Assembly (NCBI GenBank): GCA_041627895.1
Contig: JBFKQC010000039.1
Coordinates: forward strand, 1 to 35,832
Direction of reading: 5' to 3'
Length of the DNA: 35,832 bases
Source: JBFKQC01 sp041627895
GTDB lineage: Bacteria; Pseudomonadota; Alphaproteobacteria; Rhodobacterales; Rhodobacteraceae
The position numbers and the translations under genes were made by a program. Below the pieces are notes generated by a model that did not search any database, was not told where the DNA came from, and saw nothing but the letters and a program-made list of their open reading frames with translations. The first letter of the stretch is position 1; each line of letters opens with the position of its first letter. This document shows, piece by piece, positions 7,126-14,494 of the stretch.

Positions 7126-7646
7126 TGACCGGCACCAGCGTCGGCGCCGACCGCGAGGTCGCCACGCGCGAGATGAACCGCGAATTGCAGGACAAGGGGT
7201 TCATCCTGACCTCGACCGAGGACATCATCAACTGGGCGCGCTGCGGGTCGCTGCACTGGATGACCTTCGGGCTGGCCTGTTGCGCGGTCGAGATGATGCA
7301 TACCTCGATGCCGCGCTACGACCTCGAACGCTTCGGCACCGCGCCGCGCGCCAGCCCGCGGCAGTCCGACCTGATGATCGTCGCCGGCACGCTGACCAAC
7401 AAGATGGCGCCGGCGCTCCGCAAGGTCTACGACCAGATGCCCGAGCCGCGCTACGTGATCAGCATGGGGTCCTGCGCCAATGGCGGCGGCTATTACCACT
7501 ACAGCTATTCGGTGGTGCGCGGCTGCGACCGGATCGTGCCGGTCGACGTCTACGTGCCGGGCTGCCCGCCGACCGCCGAGGCGCTGTTGTACGGCGTGAT
7601 GCAATTGCAGCGCAAGATCCGCCGCACCGGCACGATTGTGCGCTGA
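7116..7646 (+). CDS. nuoB: NADH-quinone oxidoreductase subunit B (cluster N2)
   Basis: A 176-aa cytoplasmic-side subunit that carries the terminal [4Fe-4S] cluster N2. The four ligands are visible as adjacent Cys55-Cys56 (GLACCAVEMM), Cys120 (GSCANGGGYYH) and Cys150 (VPGCPPT). It passes electrons to quinone with NuoD. The start at 7116 overlaps nuoA by 10 nt. An alternative ATG at 7125 (ATGA-type overlap) would remove only three residues and cannot be excluded. An upstream ATG at 7095 would lie inside nuoA and is less likely. Sequence is highly conserved over the rest of its length. Confidence 0.96.
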   Translation: MGVMTGTSVGADREVATREMNRELQDKGFILTSTEDIINWARCGSLHWMTFGLACCAVEMMHTSMPRYDLERFGTAPRASPRQSDLMIVAGTLTNKMAPALRKVYDQMPEPRYVISMGSCANGGGYYHYSYSVVRGCDRIVPVDVYVPGCPPTAEALLYGVMQLQRKIRRTGTIVR

Positions 7647-7647
7647 G

Positions 7648-7854
7648 ATGGCGGGATTTTCCGTGGGCGAGGTGGTTCGGCTGAAAAGCGGCGGTCCGGC
7701 AATGACGGTCGAGTTCCTGCGCGCGCCCGGGGTGGTGGAATGCTGCTGGTTCGAAGGCGGACGAAAGTTCGCCACGACGTTCCAGGCCGAGACGCTGACG
7801 GCGGCCGCGGCGGACCTGCCCGGCCCTGGTGAGATCGAGGAGATCGCTGGATGA
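7648..7854 (+). CDS. DUF2158 family small protein
   Basis: A 68-aa protein beginning FSVGEVVRLKSGGPAMTVE after the first residues. The GDVVRLKSGGPxMTV pattern, followed by a Trp-Phe pair (CCWFEGG) and a Phe before the C-terminal Glu-Thr-Leu, is typical of the DUF2158 (YodC-like) small beta-rich proteins. No molecular function is known for the family. It sits one base after the nuoB stop and overlaps nuoC by 4 nt (ATGA), so it is co-translated with complex I subunits. No catalytic residues are evident. Confidence 0.85.
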   Translation: MAGFSVGEVVRLKSGGPAMTVEFLRAPGVVECCWFEGGRKFATTFQAETLTAAAADLPGPGEIEEIAG

Positions 7855-8459
7855 GTGAAGCCCTGAGAGAGCTTGGCACCCATATCGAGCTGAGGCGGCC
7901 CGACTGCGTGGTCACCTGGGCGGTGGACCATGGCGAGCTGACGGTGGAAATCGCGCCCTCGTCGGTCGTCGCCTTCACCGAGTTCCTGAGGTCCGACCCG
8001 AATTGCCGGTTTTCGACGCTGATCGACATCACCGGCGTGGATCACCCCGAGCGCGAGGCGCGGTTCGACGTGGTCTATCACTACCTCTCGATGTACCGGA
8101 ACCACCGCATCCGGGTGAAGACCGCGCTGCGCGAGGACGAGACGATCGCCTCGATCACCGAGGTGCACCCCGCGGCGAACTGGTTCGAGCGCGAGGTCTA
8201 CGACATGTTCGGGATCATCTTCTCGGGCCACCCGGACCTGCGCCGCATCCTCACCGATTACGGCTTTCGCGGCTATCCGCTGCGCAAGGACTTCCCCACC
8301 ACGGGCTATACCGAGGTGCGCTACGACGAGGCGCAGAAGCGGGTGGTCTACGAGCCGGTGAAACTGGTGCAGGAATACCGCCAGTTCGATTTCATGTCGC
8401 CCTGGGAGGGTGCGGAATACATCCTGCCCGGCGACGAAAAGAAGGAGGCGGCGAAATGA
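7851..8459 (+). CDS. nuoC: NADH-quinone oxidoreductase subunit C
   Basis: A 202-aa peripheral-arm subunit (30-kDa family). The signature WFEREVYDMFGIIFSGHPDL followed by RRILTDYGFRGYPLRKDFP is intact near residues 105-145. It is a separate gene, not fused to nuoD as in E. coli, which is the usual arrangement in alphaproteobacteria. NuoC packs against NuoD and NuoI near the quinone site. The start overlaps the DUF2158 gene as ATGA, and its stop overlaps the following small membrane gene. Confidence 0.96.
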   Translation: MSEALRELGTHIELRRPDCVVTWAVDHGELTVEIAPSSVVAFTEFLRSDPNCRFSTLIDITGVDHPEREARFDVVYHYLSMYRNHRIRVKTALREDETIASITEVHPAANWFEREVYDMFGIIFSGHPDLRRILTDYGFRGYPLRKDFPTTGYTEVRYDEAQKRVVYEPVKLVQEYRQFDFMSPWEGAEYILPGDEKKEAAK

Positions 8460-8662
8460 TGTGGGGCAATTACGGCATGGGCTTCGGCGGCGGGTTCCTG
8501 TGGTTCGTGGTCTTCGCCGTGCTTCTGGTGGTGCCGTTCTGGCGCATCCTGCCCAGGCATGGCCTGCCGAGCGCGGTTGCGCTGGTCGCGATCATCCCGC
8601 TTGGCGCGCTGGTGCTGCTTTGGGTGATCGCGTTCAAGGACGACCTGGGCCAGGGGGCCTGA
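8456..8662 (+). CDS. Small membrane protein, 68 aa, unknown function
   Basis: Two predicted transmembrane helices (about residues 11-29 and 39-59) separated by a short basic loop WRILPRHGLPS. The N-terminus is Gly/Met-rich. The first ATG at 8456 overlaps the nuoC stop (ATGA), and gaaggaggcggcga just upstream is a strong ribosome-binding site; a second ATG follows immediately at 8459. No named family is recognised. It is one of several small hydrophobic products in this nuo operon and could be a complex I accessory subunit, but that is inference from position only. Confidence 0.7.
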   Translation: MMWGNYGMGFGGGFLWFVVFAVLLVVPFWRILPRHGLPSAVALVAIIPLGALVLLWVIAFKDDLGQGA

Positions 8663-8671
8663 CCGGATCAG

Positions 8672-9550
8672 ATGGCGGACCCGACGCTTCTTTTCTGCAT
8701 CGGCGCCACGAAGGCGGGCACCAGCTGGCTGCACCGCTACATCTCGAACCATCCGCAATGCCACATGCGCGGCATCAAGGAGCTGCACTATTTCGACGCG
8801 GTCGAGTTCGACGACTGGGACCCCTGGATCAGCGACGTGGCCGGGCGGCGCGACGCGAACCGCGCCGAACTGGCGGCGCTGGGCCCGGAAGAGCGCCGGA
8901 TCAAGAAGGCGGTCGCCGACGACGCCGAGGACTGGCTGCGCGTGCTGAACGCGCGGCGCGCGGATGACCGCGCCTACCTGGACTATCTGGACAGCGGCCG
9001 CACGACCGAGCGTGTCGTCGCCGATTTCACCCCGGCCTACGGTCTGCTGCCCGAGCGCCGCCTCGCGCACATGGCCGGGCTGCTACCTGACGTGCGCTTC
9101 GTCTACCTGCTGCGCGATCCGGTACAGCGCATCTGGAGCCACGCGCGGATGCTGGCGCGGCGCCGCGCGGCGGACCCGTCGGAAATCCAGCGCCGGTCGG
9201 TCAACATCCTGCGGCGCATCCTGAAGGGCAAGGAACCCGAGATCGTGCGCCGGTCGGACTATGCCGGCCCGGTGGCGCGGCTGCGCGCCGTGGTGGCGCC
9301 GGAAAGGCTGTGCTTTGGCTTCTACGAAGAGCTGTTCACGCGCGACGAGATCGGGCGCATCTCGGCGTTTCTGGGCATCGACCACGGCTGGGCGGATTTC
9401 CAGAAACGCGTGATGGAGGGGCCGAAGGCCGAGATGGAGCCGGGCCAGTGGGACGCGATGCGCGCGTTTCTCGCGCCGCAATACGACGCGATGCGCGAGA
9501 TGTTCGCGCGCCTGCCGGCGGCGTGGGACAACGAGACGGTGGAGGTCTGA
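8672..9550 (+). CDS. Sulfotransferase family protein
   Basis: A 292-aa cytoplasmic protein of the PAPS-dependent sulfotransferase fold. The 5'-phosphosulfate-binding loop is GATKAGTSWLHRYI (residues 11-24, with Lys14). The 3'-phosphate-binding segment is VYLLRDPVQRIWSHARM around 144-160 (Arg148 and Ser156). This would transfer sulfate from PAPS to a hydroxyl or amine; the acceptor is unknown. It is encoded between nuoC and nuoD on the same strand with a 9-nt gap to its upstream neighbour. I know of no role for sulfotransferases in complex I, so it is probably an inserted cargo gene or an accessory function that uses nuo transcription. Confidence 0.88.
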   Translation: MADPTLLFCIGATKAGTSWLHRYISNHPQCHMRGIKELHYFDAVEFDDWDPWISDVAGRRDANRAELAALGPEERRIKKAVADDAEDWLRVLNARRADDRAYLDYLDSGRTTERVVADFTPAYGLLPERRLAHMAGLLPDVRFVYLLRDPVQRIWSHARMLARRRAADPSEIQRRSVNILRRILKGKEPEIVRRSDYAGPVARLRAVVAPERLCFGFYEELFTRDEIGRISAFLGIDHGWADFQKRVMEGPKAEMEPGQWDAMRAFLAPQYDAMREMFARLPAAWDNETVEV

Positions 9551-9554
9551 GACG

Positions 9555-9947
9555 ATGGACCAGGCGGTGAATGCCGATCATCAGGCGATCCGCGCGCTGG
9601 CCGCGGCCTATTGCGAGGCGATCCACCATGCGCGCCCCGAGGTCTTCGAGGACATGTGCCACGACCGCTTTCACATGACCGCGGTGACCGGGTCGGGCGG
9701 CGCGGCGTTCTGGGACAAGCCGGCCTATCTGGCGCGCGTCGCCGGCCGCGACCCGTTTCCGGGCGCGCCGTCCTACGAGATCATGAGCGTCGACGTGGCG
9801 GGCGGCGAGACCGCGCGCGCCCATCTCTGGGTCGACGTGCCGCCGCGGCGGTTCGAGGACCATCTGGGCTTCGTCCGCGTCGGCGGGGAATGGAAACTGA
9901 TGACCAAGGTGTTCCGGACCATGGACGGCCCGGCGCTGGAAGGCTGA
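9555..9947 (+). CDS. NTF2-like / putative lumazine-binding-type protein
   Basis: A 130-aa soluble protein. The N-terminal helix IRALAAAYCEAIHHARPEVF leads to a DMCHDRFHMTAV strand. The C-terminal strands include HLGFVRVGGEWKLMTKVF, which resembles the ending of the NTF2-like superfamily, specifically the putative lumazine-binding group (PF12893 type). It lies 4 nt after the sulfotransferase stop and 10 nt before nuoD, so it is co-transcribed. Such folds bind small ligands or act as enzymes of many kinds; the role here is unknown. Confidence 0.75.
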   Translation: MDQAVNADHQAIRALAAAYCEAIHHARPEVFEDMCHDRFHMTAVTGSGGAAFWDKPAYLARVAGRDPFPGAPSYEIMSVDVAGGETARAHLWVDVPPRRFEDHLGFVRVGGEWKLMTKVFRTMDGPALEG

Positions 9948-9957
9948 GGAGAGCGTT

Positions 9958-11178
9958 ATGGACGGCGCCAAAGGTTTCGAAGACGCCCTGACGGGCGAAC
10001 AGAAGATCCGCAACTTCAACATCAACTTCGGCCCGCAACACCCTGCGGCACATGGCGTTCTGCGCCTGGTGCTGGAGCTTGACGGGGAAATCGTGGAACG
10101 CTGCGACCCGCATATCGGGCTGTTGCACCGCGGCACCGAGAAGCTGATGGAAAGCCGCACCTACCTGCAGAACCTGCCCTATTTCGACCGGCTGGATTAC
10201 GTGGCGCCGATGAACCAGGAACATGCCTGGTGCCTGGCGATCGAGAAGCTGACCAAGACCGAGGTGCCGCGCCGGGCCTCGCTGATCCGGGTGCTCTATT
10301 CGGAAATCGGCCGCATCCTCAATCACCTGCTGAACGTCACCACGCAGGCGATGGACGTGGGCGCGCTGACGCCGCCCTTGTGGGGCTTCGAGGAACGCGA
10401 AAAGCTGATGGTGTTCTACGAACGCGCCTGCGGGGCGCGGCTGCATGCCGCCTATTTCCGCCCCGGCGGCGTGCACCAGGACCTGCCGCCCGAGCTGATC
10501 GACGACATCGACCGCTGGGCCGACGAGTTCCCGCGGGTGCTGGCCGATCTCGACGGGCTGTTGACGGAAAACCGCATCTTCAAGCAGCGCAACGCCGATA
10601 TCGGCGTGGTGAACGAGCAGGACATCCTCGAGTGGGGCTTTTCCGGCGTGATGGTGCGCGGATCGGGCCTGGCCTGGGATCTGCGCCGGTCGCAGCCCTA
10701 CGAATGCTACGACGAGTTCGAGTTCGGGATTCCGGTCGGCAAGAACGGCGATTGCTACGACCGCTACCTGGTGCGGATGCAGGAGATGCGCGAGAGCCTG
10801 AAGATCGTCAAGCAGGCCTGCGAGAAGCTGCGCGCGCCGGACGGGCAGGGCGACGTGCTGGCGCGCGGCAAGCTGACGCCGCCGCCGCGGGGCGAGATGA
10901 AGACCTCGATGGAGGCGCTGATCCACCATTTCAAGCTCTACACCGAGGGCTTCCACGTGCCCGCGGGCGAGGTCTATGCCGCCGTCGAGGCGCCGAAGGG
11001 CGAGTTCGGCGTCTACCTGGTGGCCGACGGCTCGAACCGGCCCTACCGCGCCAAGCTGCGCGCGCCGGGGTTCCTGCACCTGCAGGCGATGGACTACGTC
11101 GCCGGCGGCCACATGCTGGCCGACGTGGCGGCGATCATCGGCACGATGGACGTGGTGTTCGGGGAAATCGACAGGTGA
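9958..11178 (+). CDS. nuoD: NADH-quinone oxidoreductase subunit D
   Basis: A 406-aa subunit of the 49-kDa family forming the quinone-binding cavity with NuoB. The N-terminal FGPQHPAAHGVLRL (about residues 24-37) contains the His that lines the quinone site. HRGTEKLMESRTYLQ follows, and the C-terminus keeps ADVAAIIGTMDVVFGEIDR. Length agrees with alphaproteobacterial NuoD. A gaggag ribosome-binding site precedes the ATG at 9958. It is separated from nuoC by three accessory genes (8456-9947), which is unusual, as nuoC and nuoD are adjacent or fused in many bacteria. Confidence 0.97.
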   Translation: MDGAKGFEDALTGEQKIRNFNINFGPQHPAAHGVLRLVLELDGEIVERCDPHIGLLHRGTEKLMESRTYLQNLPYFDRLDYVAPMNQEHAWCLAIEKLTKTEVPRRASLIRVLYSEIGRILNHLLNVTTQAMDVGALTPPLWGFEEREKLMVFYERACGARLHAAYFRPGGVHQDLPPELIDDIDRWADEFPRVLADLDGLLTENRIFKQRNADIGVVNEQDILEWGFSGVMVRGSGLAWDLRRSQPYECYDEFEFGIPVGKNGDCYDRYLVRMQEMRESLKIVKQACEKLRAPDGQGDVLARGKLTPPPRGEMKTSMEALIHHFKLYTEGFHVPAGEVYAAVEAPKGEFGVYLVADGSNRPYRAKLRAPGFLHLQAMDYVAGGHMLADVAAIIGTMDVVFGEIDR

Positions 11179-11229
11179 GACGCCCGGGATGACGGGCATC
11201 GGGTTCGGCATGCAACGCGGGGGCGCGCG

Positions 11230-11382
11230 ATGATGGCGCTGGGCTTCGTTCCGGCGGTGCTGGTCACCGGCGGCTACCCGCCGGTACTGCTGCTGGTGGC
11301 CGGGCTCGCGGTCGCCGCGCCCGCGCCCTATCCGGGCGCCGTGGTGTTCCGGGTCGCCGCCGCGGTGGGGGCGCTGGAATGA
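11230..11382 (+). CDS. Tiny hydrophobic protein, 50 aa
   Basis: This ORF, short enough to be missed by length cut-offs, reads MMALGFVPAV and continues with a hydrophobic stretch of about 25 residues rich in Val, Leu, Ala and Gly (one or two membrane passes), ending VGALE. Its stop overlaps the next gene's start as ATGA (11379-11382), a coupling pattern used repeatedly in this operon. The upstream sequence has cgggggcgcgcg as a possible weak ribosome-binding site. No family is recognised. The coupling and membrane character support translation, but proof is lacking. Confidence 0.5.
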   Translation: MMALGFVPAVLVTGGYPPVLLLVAGLAVAAPAPYPGAVVFRVAAAVGALE

Positions 11383-11654
11383 GCGCGCGGCGTGTCGACT
11401 GTGGCGAGCACGGGATGCGCGCGCCGGCCTTTATCTGCGGTCACGCGCTGCGCGCCGCAGAGGCACGGACCCCGAGGCCATTCTACTGGACGGATGCCGA
11501 AGCGGACGAGCCGTGCGGCTGGTGCGAGGATTGCCACCGGCGCTATCTGGCCGAGGGCGAGGAATGGATCGGTGCGGCCGAAGCGAATCTCGATCTTCAG
11601 GTAATCTGCGTAGACTGTTTCCGAGAGATCATCCGGTTGAACGGCTATGCGTGA
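11379..11654 (+). CDS. Cysteine-rich small protein, possible zinc-binding
   Basis: A 91-aa soluble protein with cysteine and histidine groups spread in three places: CGEHG (residues 8-12), CGHAL (20-24), CGWCEDCHRR (46-55) and CVDC (77-80). The spacing looks like one or two structural zinc or metal sites. No enzyme motif or transmembrane segment is seen. It resembles small uncharacterised bacterial proteins with a C-x2-C pair plus EDC segment, but I cannot name the family. Start overlaps the 50-aa gene. It is encoded between nuoD and nuoE, and an Fe-S assembly or redox role is only a guess. Confidence 0.7.
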   Translation: MSARRVDCGEHGMRAPAFICGHALRAAEARTPRPFYWTDAEADEPCGWCEDCHRRYLAEGEEWIGAAEANLDLQVICVDCFREIIRLNGYA

Positions 11655-11714
11655 TGCGTCGGCACACGTCCCGGATCTTGCGGCTGCGGGGCGTCGGCAG
11701 AGTGGGTGGGTGTG

Positions 11715-12248
11715 ATGAACGGCGCGATCCTGTCGAACTACGTCCTCGCGGGCGGCACGCTGCTGGCCGCCAGCTTCGTGGCGGTGCAGGCCTATTACGC
11801 ACGCTCGTCTTTCGTCGAGGGCGAGGCGACGCGGTTCCTGGAACGCAAGCTGGACCTCTGCTTCGAGAATTTCGACGATGCCGCCCGGCTGGATGCGGCG
11901 CTGCGCCTGGCGGTGCCCGGGATGGCGATGCAGCGGACCTGGCCGCCCAGGGTCGTGGTCGAGACCGGGGCCAAGCTGGCGGCGGTGCAGTCTGACGTGG
12001 TGCCCGCGCTCGACGCGCTCGAGGCGGGTCTGACCAAGGCGCGGGTGCTGGGGGGCCTCGACAAGTACCGCGCTTATCTGGCACAGCAGGTCCGCGGATT
12101 GTCCAAGCAGGTGATGGATCTGACCCCCGCCGCGCTTGGACCCGAAAACGAGACGACCACGGCGATTTTCGCCAGACTGAGTGATTTTCTGGGTGCGCAG
12201 TATTCGGTCTTTACCGGCTGCCGCCTGGTTGCGGAAGGAAAGGCCTGA
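11715..12248 (+). CDS. N-terminally membrane-anchored protein, 177 aa, unknown function
   Basis: Residues 5-25 form one hydrophobic helix (LSNYVLAGGTLLAASFVAVQ), followed by a largely helical, charged cytoplasmic or periplasmic part of about 150 residues with no recognised domain. The ATG at 11715 is chosen over in-frame GTG codons at 11706 and 11712; the difference is at most three residues. Its stop shares one base with the nuoE start (TGATG at 12246-12250), so translation of nuoE is probably coupled to it. No family is recognised. Confidence 0.65.
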   Translation: MNGAILSNYVLAGGTLLAASFVAVQAYYARSSFVEGEATRFLERKLDLCFENFDDAARLDAALRLAVPGMAMQRTWPPRVVVETGAKLAAVQSDVVPALDALEAGLTKARVLGGLDKYRAYLAQQVRGLSKQVMDLTPAALGPENETTTAIFARLSDFLGAQYSVFTGCRLVAEGKA

Positions 12249-13378
12249 TGCTGCGGCGACTGTACCACGACCAACCGACAAGCTTTGCCTTCACGCCGGC
12301 CAACCAGGCCTGGGCCGAGGCGCAGATCACCAAATTCCCCGAGGGCCGCCAGGCCAGCGCGATCATCCCGCTTCTGTGGCGCGCGCAGGAACAGGAGGGT
12401 TGGCTTTCGCGGCCCGCGATCGAGCACGTGGCCGACATGCTGGGGCTGGCGCATATCCGCGCGCTCGAGGTCGCAACGTTCTACTTCATGTTCCAGCTGC
12501 AACCCGTTGGCAGCGTTGCGCATATCCAGGTCTGCGGCACCACGTCCTGCATGATCTGCGGCGCCGAGGACCTGATCGGCGTCTGCAAGGACAGGATCGC
12601 GGCCAGGCCGCATCAGCTGAGCGCCGACGGACGGTTCAGCTGGGAAGAGGTCGAATGCCTCGGCGCCTGCTCGAACGCGCCGATGGTGCAGATCGGCAAG
12701 GATTACTACGAGGATCTGACCGCCGAGCGGTTCGCCGCGATCCTCGACGACCTGGCCGCGGGCCGGGTGCCGGCGCCCGGGCCGCAGAACGGACGGTTCG
12801 CCTCGGAACCGGCGGGCGGGCTGACCAGCCTCGCCGATCGGGCCGGCGGCATGCGTGCCAATGCCTCGGTGGCGCTGGCCGCCGATCTCGGCGACACGAT
12901 CCGGCGGATCGACGGCACCGAGGTGGCGCTGGTCACGCCCTGGCTCGGCAAGGGCGAGGCGCCGAAAGCGGCCCCGGCCAAGCCTGCGCCCAAGCCTGCG
13001 CCCAAGACTGCCCCCAAGGCCGAGCCATCCGTGGCGAAGGCTGCGAAAGAGGCGGTCTCGCGTCCAAAGGCCGGCGCGCCCGCTGCAGCCGCCGCCGAAG
13101 GCACCAGGCCGGCCAGGCTGGACGCGCCGCGGGGCGGCAAGGCGGACGACCTGAAGAAGATCAAGGGCGTCGGGCCGAAGCTGGAAAAGCTGTTGAACGC
13201 GCTGGGTTTCTACCATTTCGACCAGGTCGCCGACTGGACCGCGGACGAGGTCGCCTGGGTCGACCGGAACCTCGAAGGCTTCAAGGGCCGGGTCAGCCGC
13301 GACGACTGGGTGGCGCAGGCCCGGCTTCTGGCATCTGGGCAGGAGACAGAGTTTTCCAAACGCGCTAAGTATGACTGA
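12248..13378 (+). CDS. nuoE: NADH-quinone oxidoreductase subunit E with C-terminal helix-hairpin-helix-type extension
   Basis: A 376-aa protein in which about residues 1-180 are canonical 24-kDa NuoE. The [2Fe-2S] cluster N1a ligands are Cys96 and Cys101 (Cx4C), then Cys137 and Cys141 (Cx3C). A variable segment to about residue 238 leads to an Ala/Pro/Lys-rich linker (240-285). A compact C-terminal domain (286-376) follows, with DDLKKIKGVGPKLEKLLNALG, a helix-hairpin-helix-type Gly-Val-Gly-Pro motif. The extension roughly doubles the usual length. Similar extensions are known in Rhodobacterales, including on ribosomal protein L21. A near-copy of the domain lies in the next gene. Confidence 0.95.
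   Translation: MLRRLYHDQPTSFAFTPANQAWAEAQITKFPEGRQASAIIPLLWRAQEQEGWLSRPAIEHVADMLGLAHIRALEVATFYFMFQLQPVGSVAHIQVCGTTSCMICGAEDLIGVCKDRIAARPHQLSADGRFSWEEVECLGACSNAPMVQIGKDYYEDLTAERFAAILDDLAAGRVPAPGPQNGRFASEPAGGLTSLADRAGGMRANASVALAADLGDTIRRIDGTEVALVTPWLGKGEAPKAAPAKPAPKPAPKTAPKAEPSVAKAAKEAVSRPKAGAPAAAAAEGTRPARLDAPRGGKADDLKKIKGVGPKLEKLLNALGFYHFDQVADWTADEVAWVDRNLEGFKGRVSRDDWVAQARLLASGQETEFSKRAKYD
13103..13363 (+). repeat. Helix-hairpin-helix-type domain, copy 1 (in nuoE)
   Basis: This encodes NuoE residues 286-372. It aligns without gaps to 13969-14229, with about 65 of 87 residues identical by eye, and shares a 19-nt identical run (13209-13227 with 14075-14093). It represents a recent or conserved tandem domain duplication within the operon. 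Confidence 0.85.
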
Positions 13379-13416
13379 CAAAGCCGGAAATCGGCGCAGC
13401 CCTGGGGAGCAAGGCG

Positions 13417-14253
13417 ATGGCTTACGACGGTAACGAGGATGCAAACAAGCGGCTGGTGATTGCCGGGGTGGCCGGTCTGGTGGCGTTCATCCTGTGCATC
13501 TGGATCATCGACTTCTCGTTCTTCTGGTCGCTGGTCTGGGGCGTGATCGTGGGTGCCGCGGTCTACTTCCTGCTGGCGATGCGCGAGGACGCGGCGTCGG
13601 CCGGATCGGGCGGCGGGCAGGCCCTTGCGAAACCCGCGCCGAAACCCGCCCCGAAACCAGCGGCCGAACCCGCGGCCAAACCCGCGGCGGCGCCTGCCGA
13701 TCCGGGGGTGGCGGCGGCCGGGGCCGCGGTCGAGCCGGCGGCGCCGGCGGCCAGCGCCGCCGATATCCCGGCCCCGGCCCCGGACAGCGCCGGAACCGGC
13801 GGCGCGGGCGAGACCGTGAAGCGCTCGAAACCGCTCGCAGGGCAGGAGGAACTGGCCGCGCGCAAGGGCAGCTGGACATATGGCGGCGGCGAGGCGGCCC
13901 CGGCCGCGCCCGCGGCCAGGCCCGCTGCGGCGAAGGCCGGCAAGGGCGACGACGCGGCGGGCGCGGGCACCAGGCCCGAGATGCTCGAAGGCCCGCGCGC
14001 GGGCGGTCCGGACAACCTGAAGGAAATCAGGGGCGTCGGACCCAAGCTCGAGCAGCTTCTGCACGGGCTTGGCGTCTACCATTTCGACCAGGTGGCGAAC
14101 TGGACCGCCGACGAAGTGGCCTGGGTGGATGCCAACCTGAAGGGCTTCAAGGGTCGTGTCAGCCGCGACGGCTGGGTCGAGCAGGCCCGGATTCTGGCGG
14201 CCGGCGGCGAGACCGAGTTCTCGAAGCGGGTCGACAAGGGCGACGTGTACTGA
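13417..14253 (+). CDS. Membrane-anchored protein with NuoE-type helix-hairpin-helix domain
   Basis: A 278-aa protein with two adjacent hydrophobic helices (residues 13-31 and 36-54). A long low-complexity Ala/Pro/Lys linker follows (about 65-185), starting with repeated Lys-Pro-Ala-Pro units. A C-terminal domain (186-278) with DNLKEIRGVGPKLEQLL is about 75% identical to the NuoE extension. The domain is expected on the cytoplasmic side if both helices cross. This looks like a membrane tether carrying the same module as NuoE. The family function is unknown; association with complex I or with nucleic acid are both possible. It lies 38 nt after nuoE. Confidence 0.8.
   Translation: MAYDGNEDANKRLVIAGVAGLVAFILCIWIIDFSFFWSLVWGVIVGAAVYFLLAMREDAASAGSGGGQALAKPAPKPAPKPAAEPAAKPAAAPADPGVAAAGAAVEPAAPAASAADIPAPAPDSAGTGGAGETVKRSKPLAGQEELAARKGSWTYGGGEAAPAAPAARPAAAKAGKGDDAAGAGTRPEMLEGPRAGGPDNLKEIRGVGPKLEQLLHGLGVYHFDQVANWTADEVAWVDANLKGFKGRVSRDGWVEQARILAAGGETEFSKRVDKGDVY
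13969..14229 (+). repeat. Helix-hairpin-helix-type domain, copy 2
   Basis: This encodes residues 185-271 of the membrane-anchored protein and is the paralogue of nuoE 13103-13363. The conserved core is GVGPKLE, YHFDQVA, WTADEVAWVD, GFKGRVSRD and ETEFSKR. Confidence 0.85.
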
Positions 14254-14260
14254 GGCGCGG

Positions 14261-14491
14261 ATGACGCGGAACGCGGAACTGGACAAGGCGCTGGCGCGGC
14301 AGGCAAGGCTTGTCGCGCTGGTCATTGCGGGAACGATGATCCTGTGGATGTCGGCGCAATGGCTGGGCGGGCAGATCGGGCTGCAGGCGCGCTACGTGTT
14401 CCTGTTCGATCTGCTGGCCCTGGCCGGGTTCGCCTGGGCCCTCGTCGTGACCTATCAAATTTGGCGCAAGCGCCGGGACAATCAGGGGTAA
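14261..14491 (+). CDS. DUF5337 family small membrane protein
   Basis: A 76-aa protein with two transmembrane helices (about residues 16-33 and 43-63), a basic end WRKRRDNQG, and the pattern LVIAGTMILWM...RYVFLFDLLAL. This matches what I recall of DUF5337, a small family found next to nuoF in Rhodobacteraceae. The ATG at 14261 is 7 nt after the previous stop, with gaggcgcgg as a modest ribosome-binding site. It ends 3 nt before nuoF. Function is unknown; its repeated placement beside nuoF suggests a complex I assembly or accessory role. Confidence 0.82.
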   Translation: MTRNAELDKALARQARLVALVIAGTMILWMSAQWLGGQIGLQARYVFLFDLLALAGFAWALVVTYQIWRKRRDNQG

Positions 14492-14494
14492 TTC

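Noticed and set aside
11647..11715. 22-codon ORF ending at the start of the 177-aa membrane-anchored gene
   Set aside because: It overlaps the end of the upstream gene, is very short and of ordinary composition, with no independent support beyond the TGATG junction.
13630..13790. Ala/Pro/Lys coding repeats that look like a tandem DNA repeat
   Set aside because: The repetition follows the Lys-Pro-Ala-Pro linker of a protein. Units are irregular and explained by coding, so it is not a CRISPR array or separate satellite.
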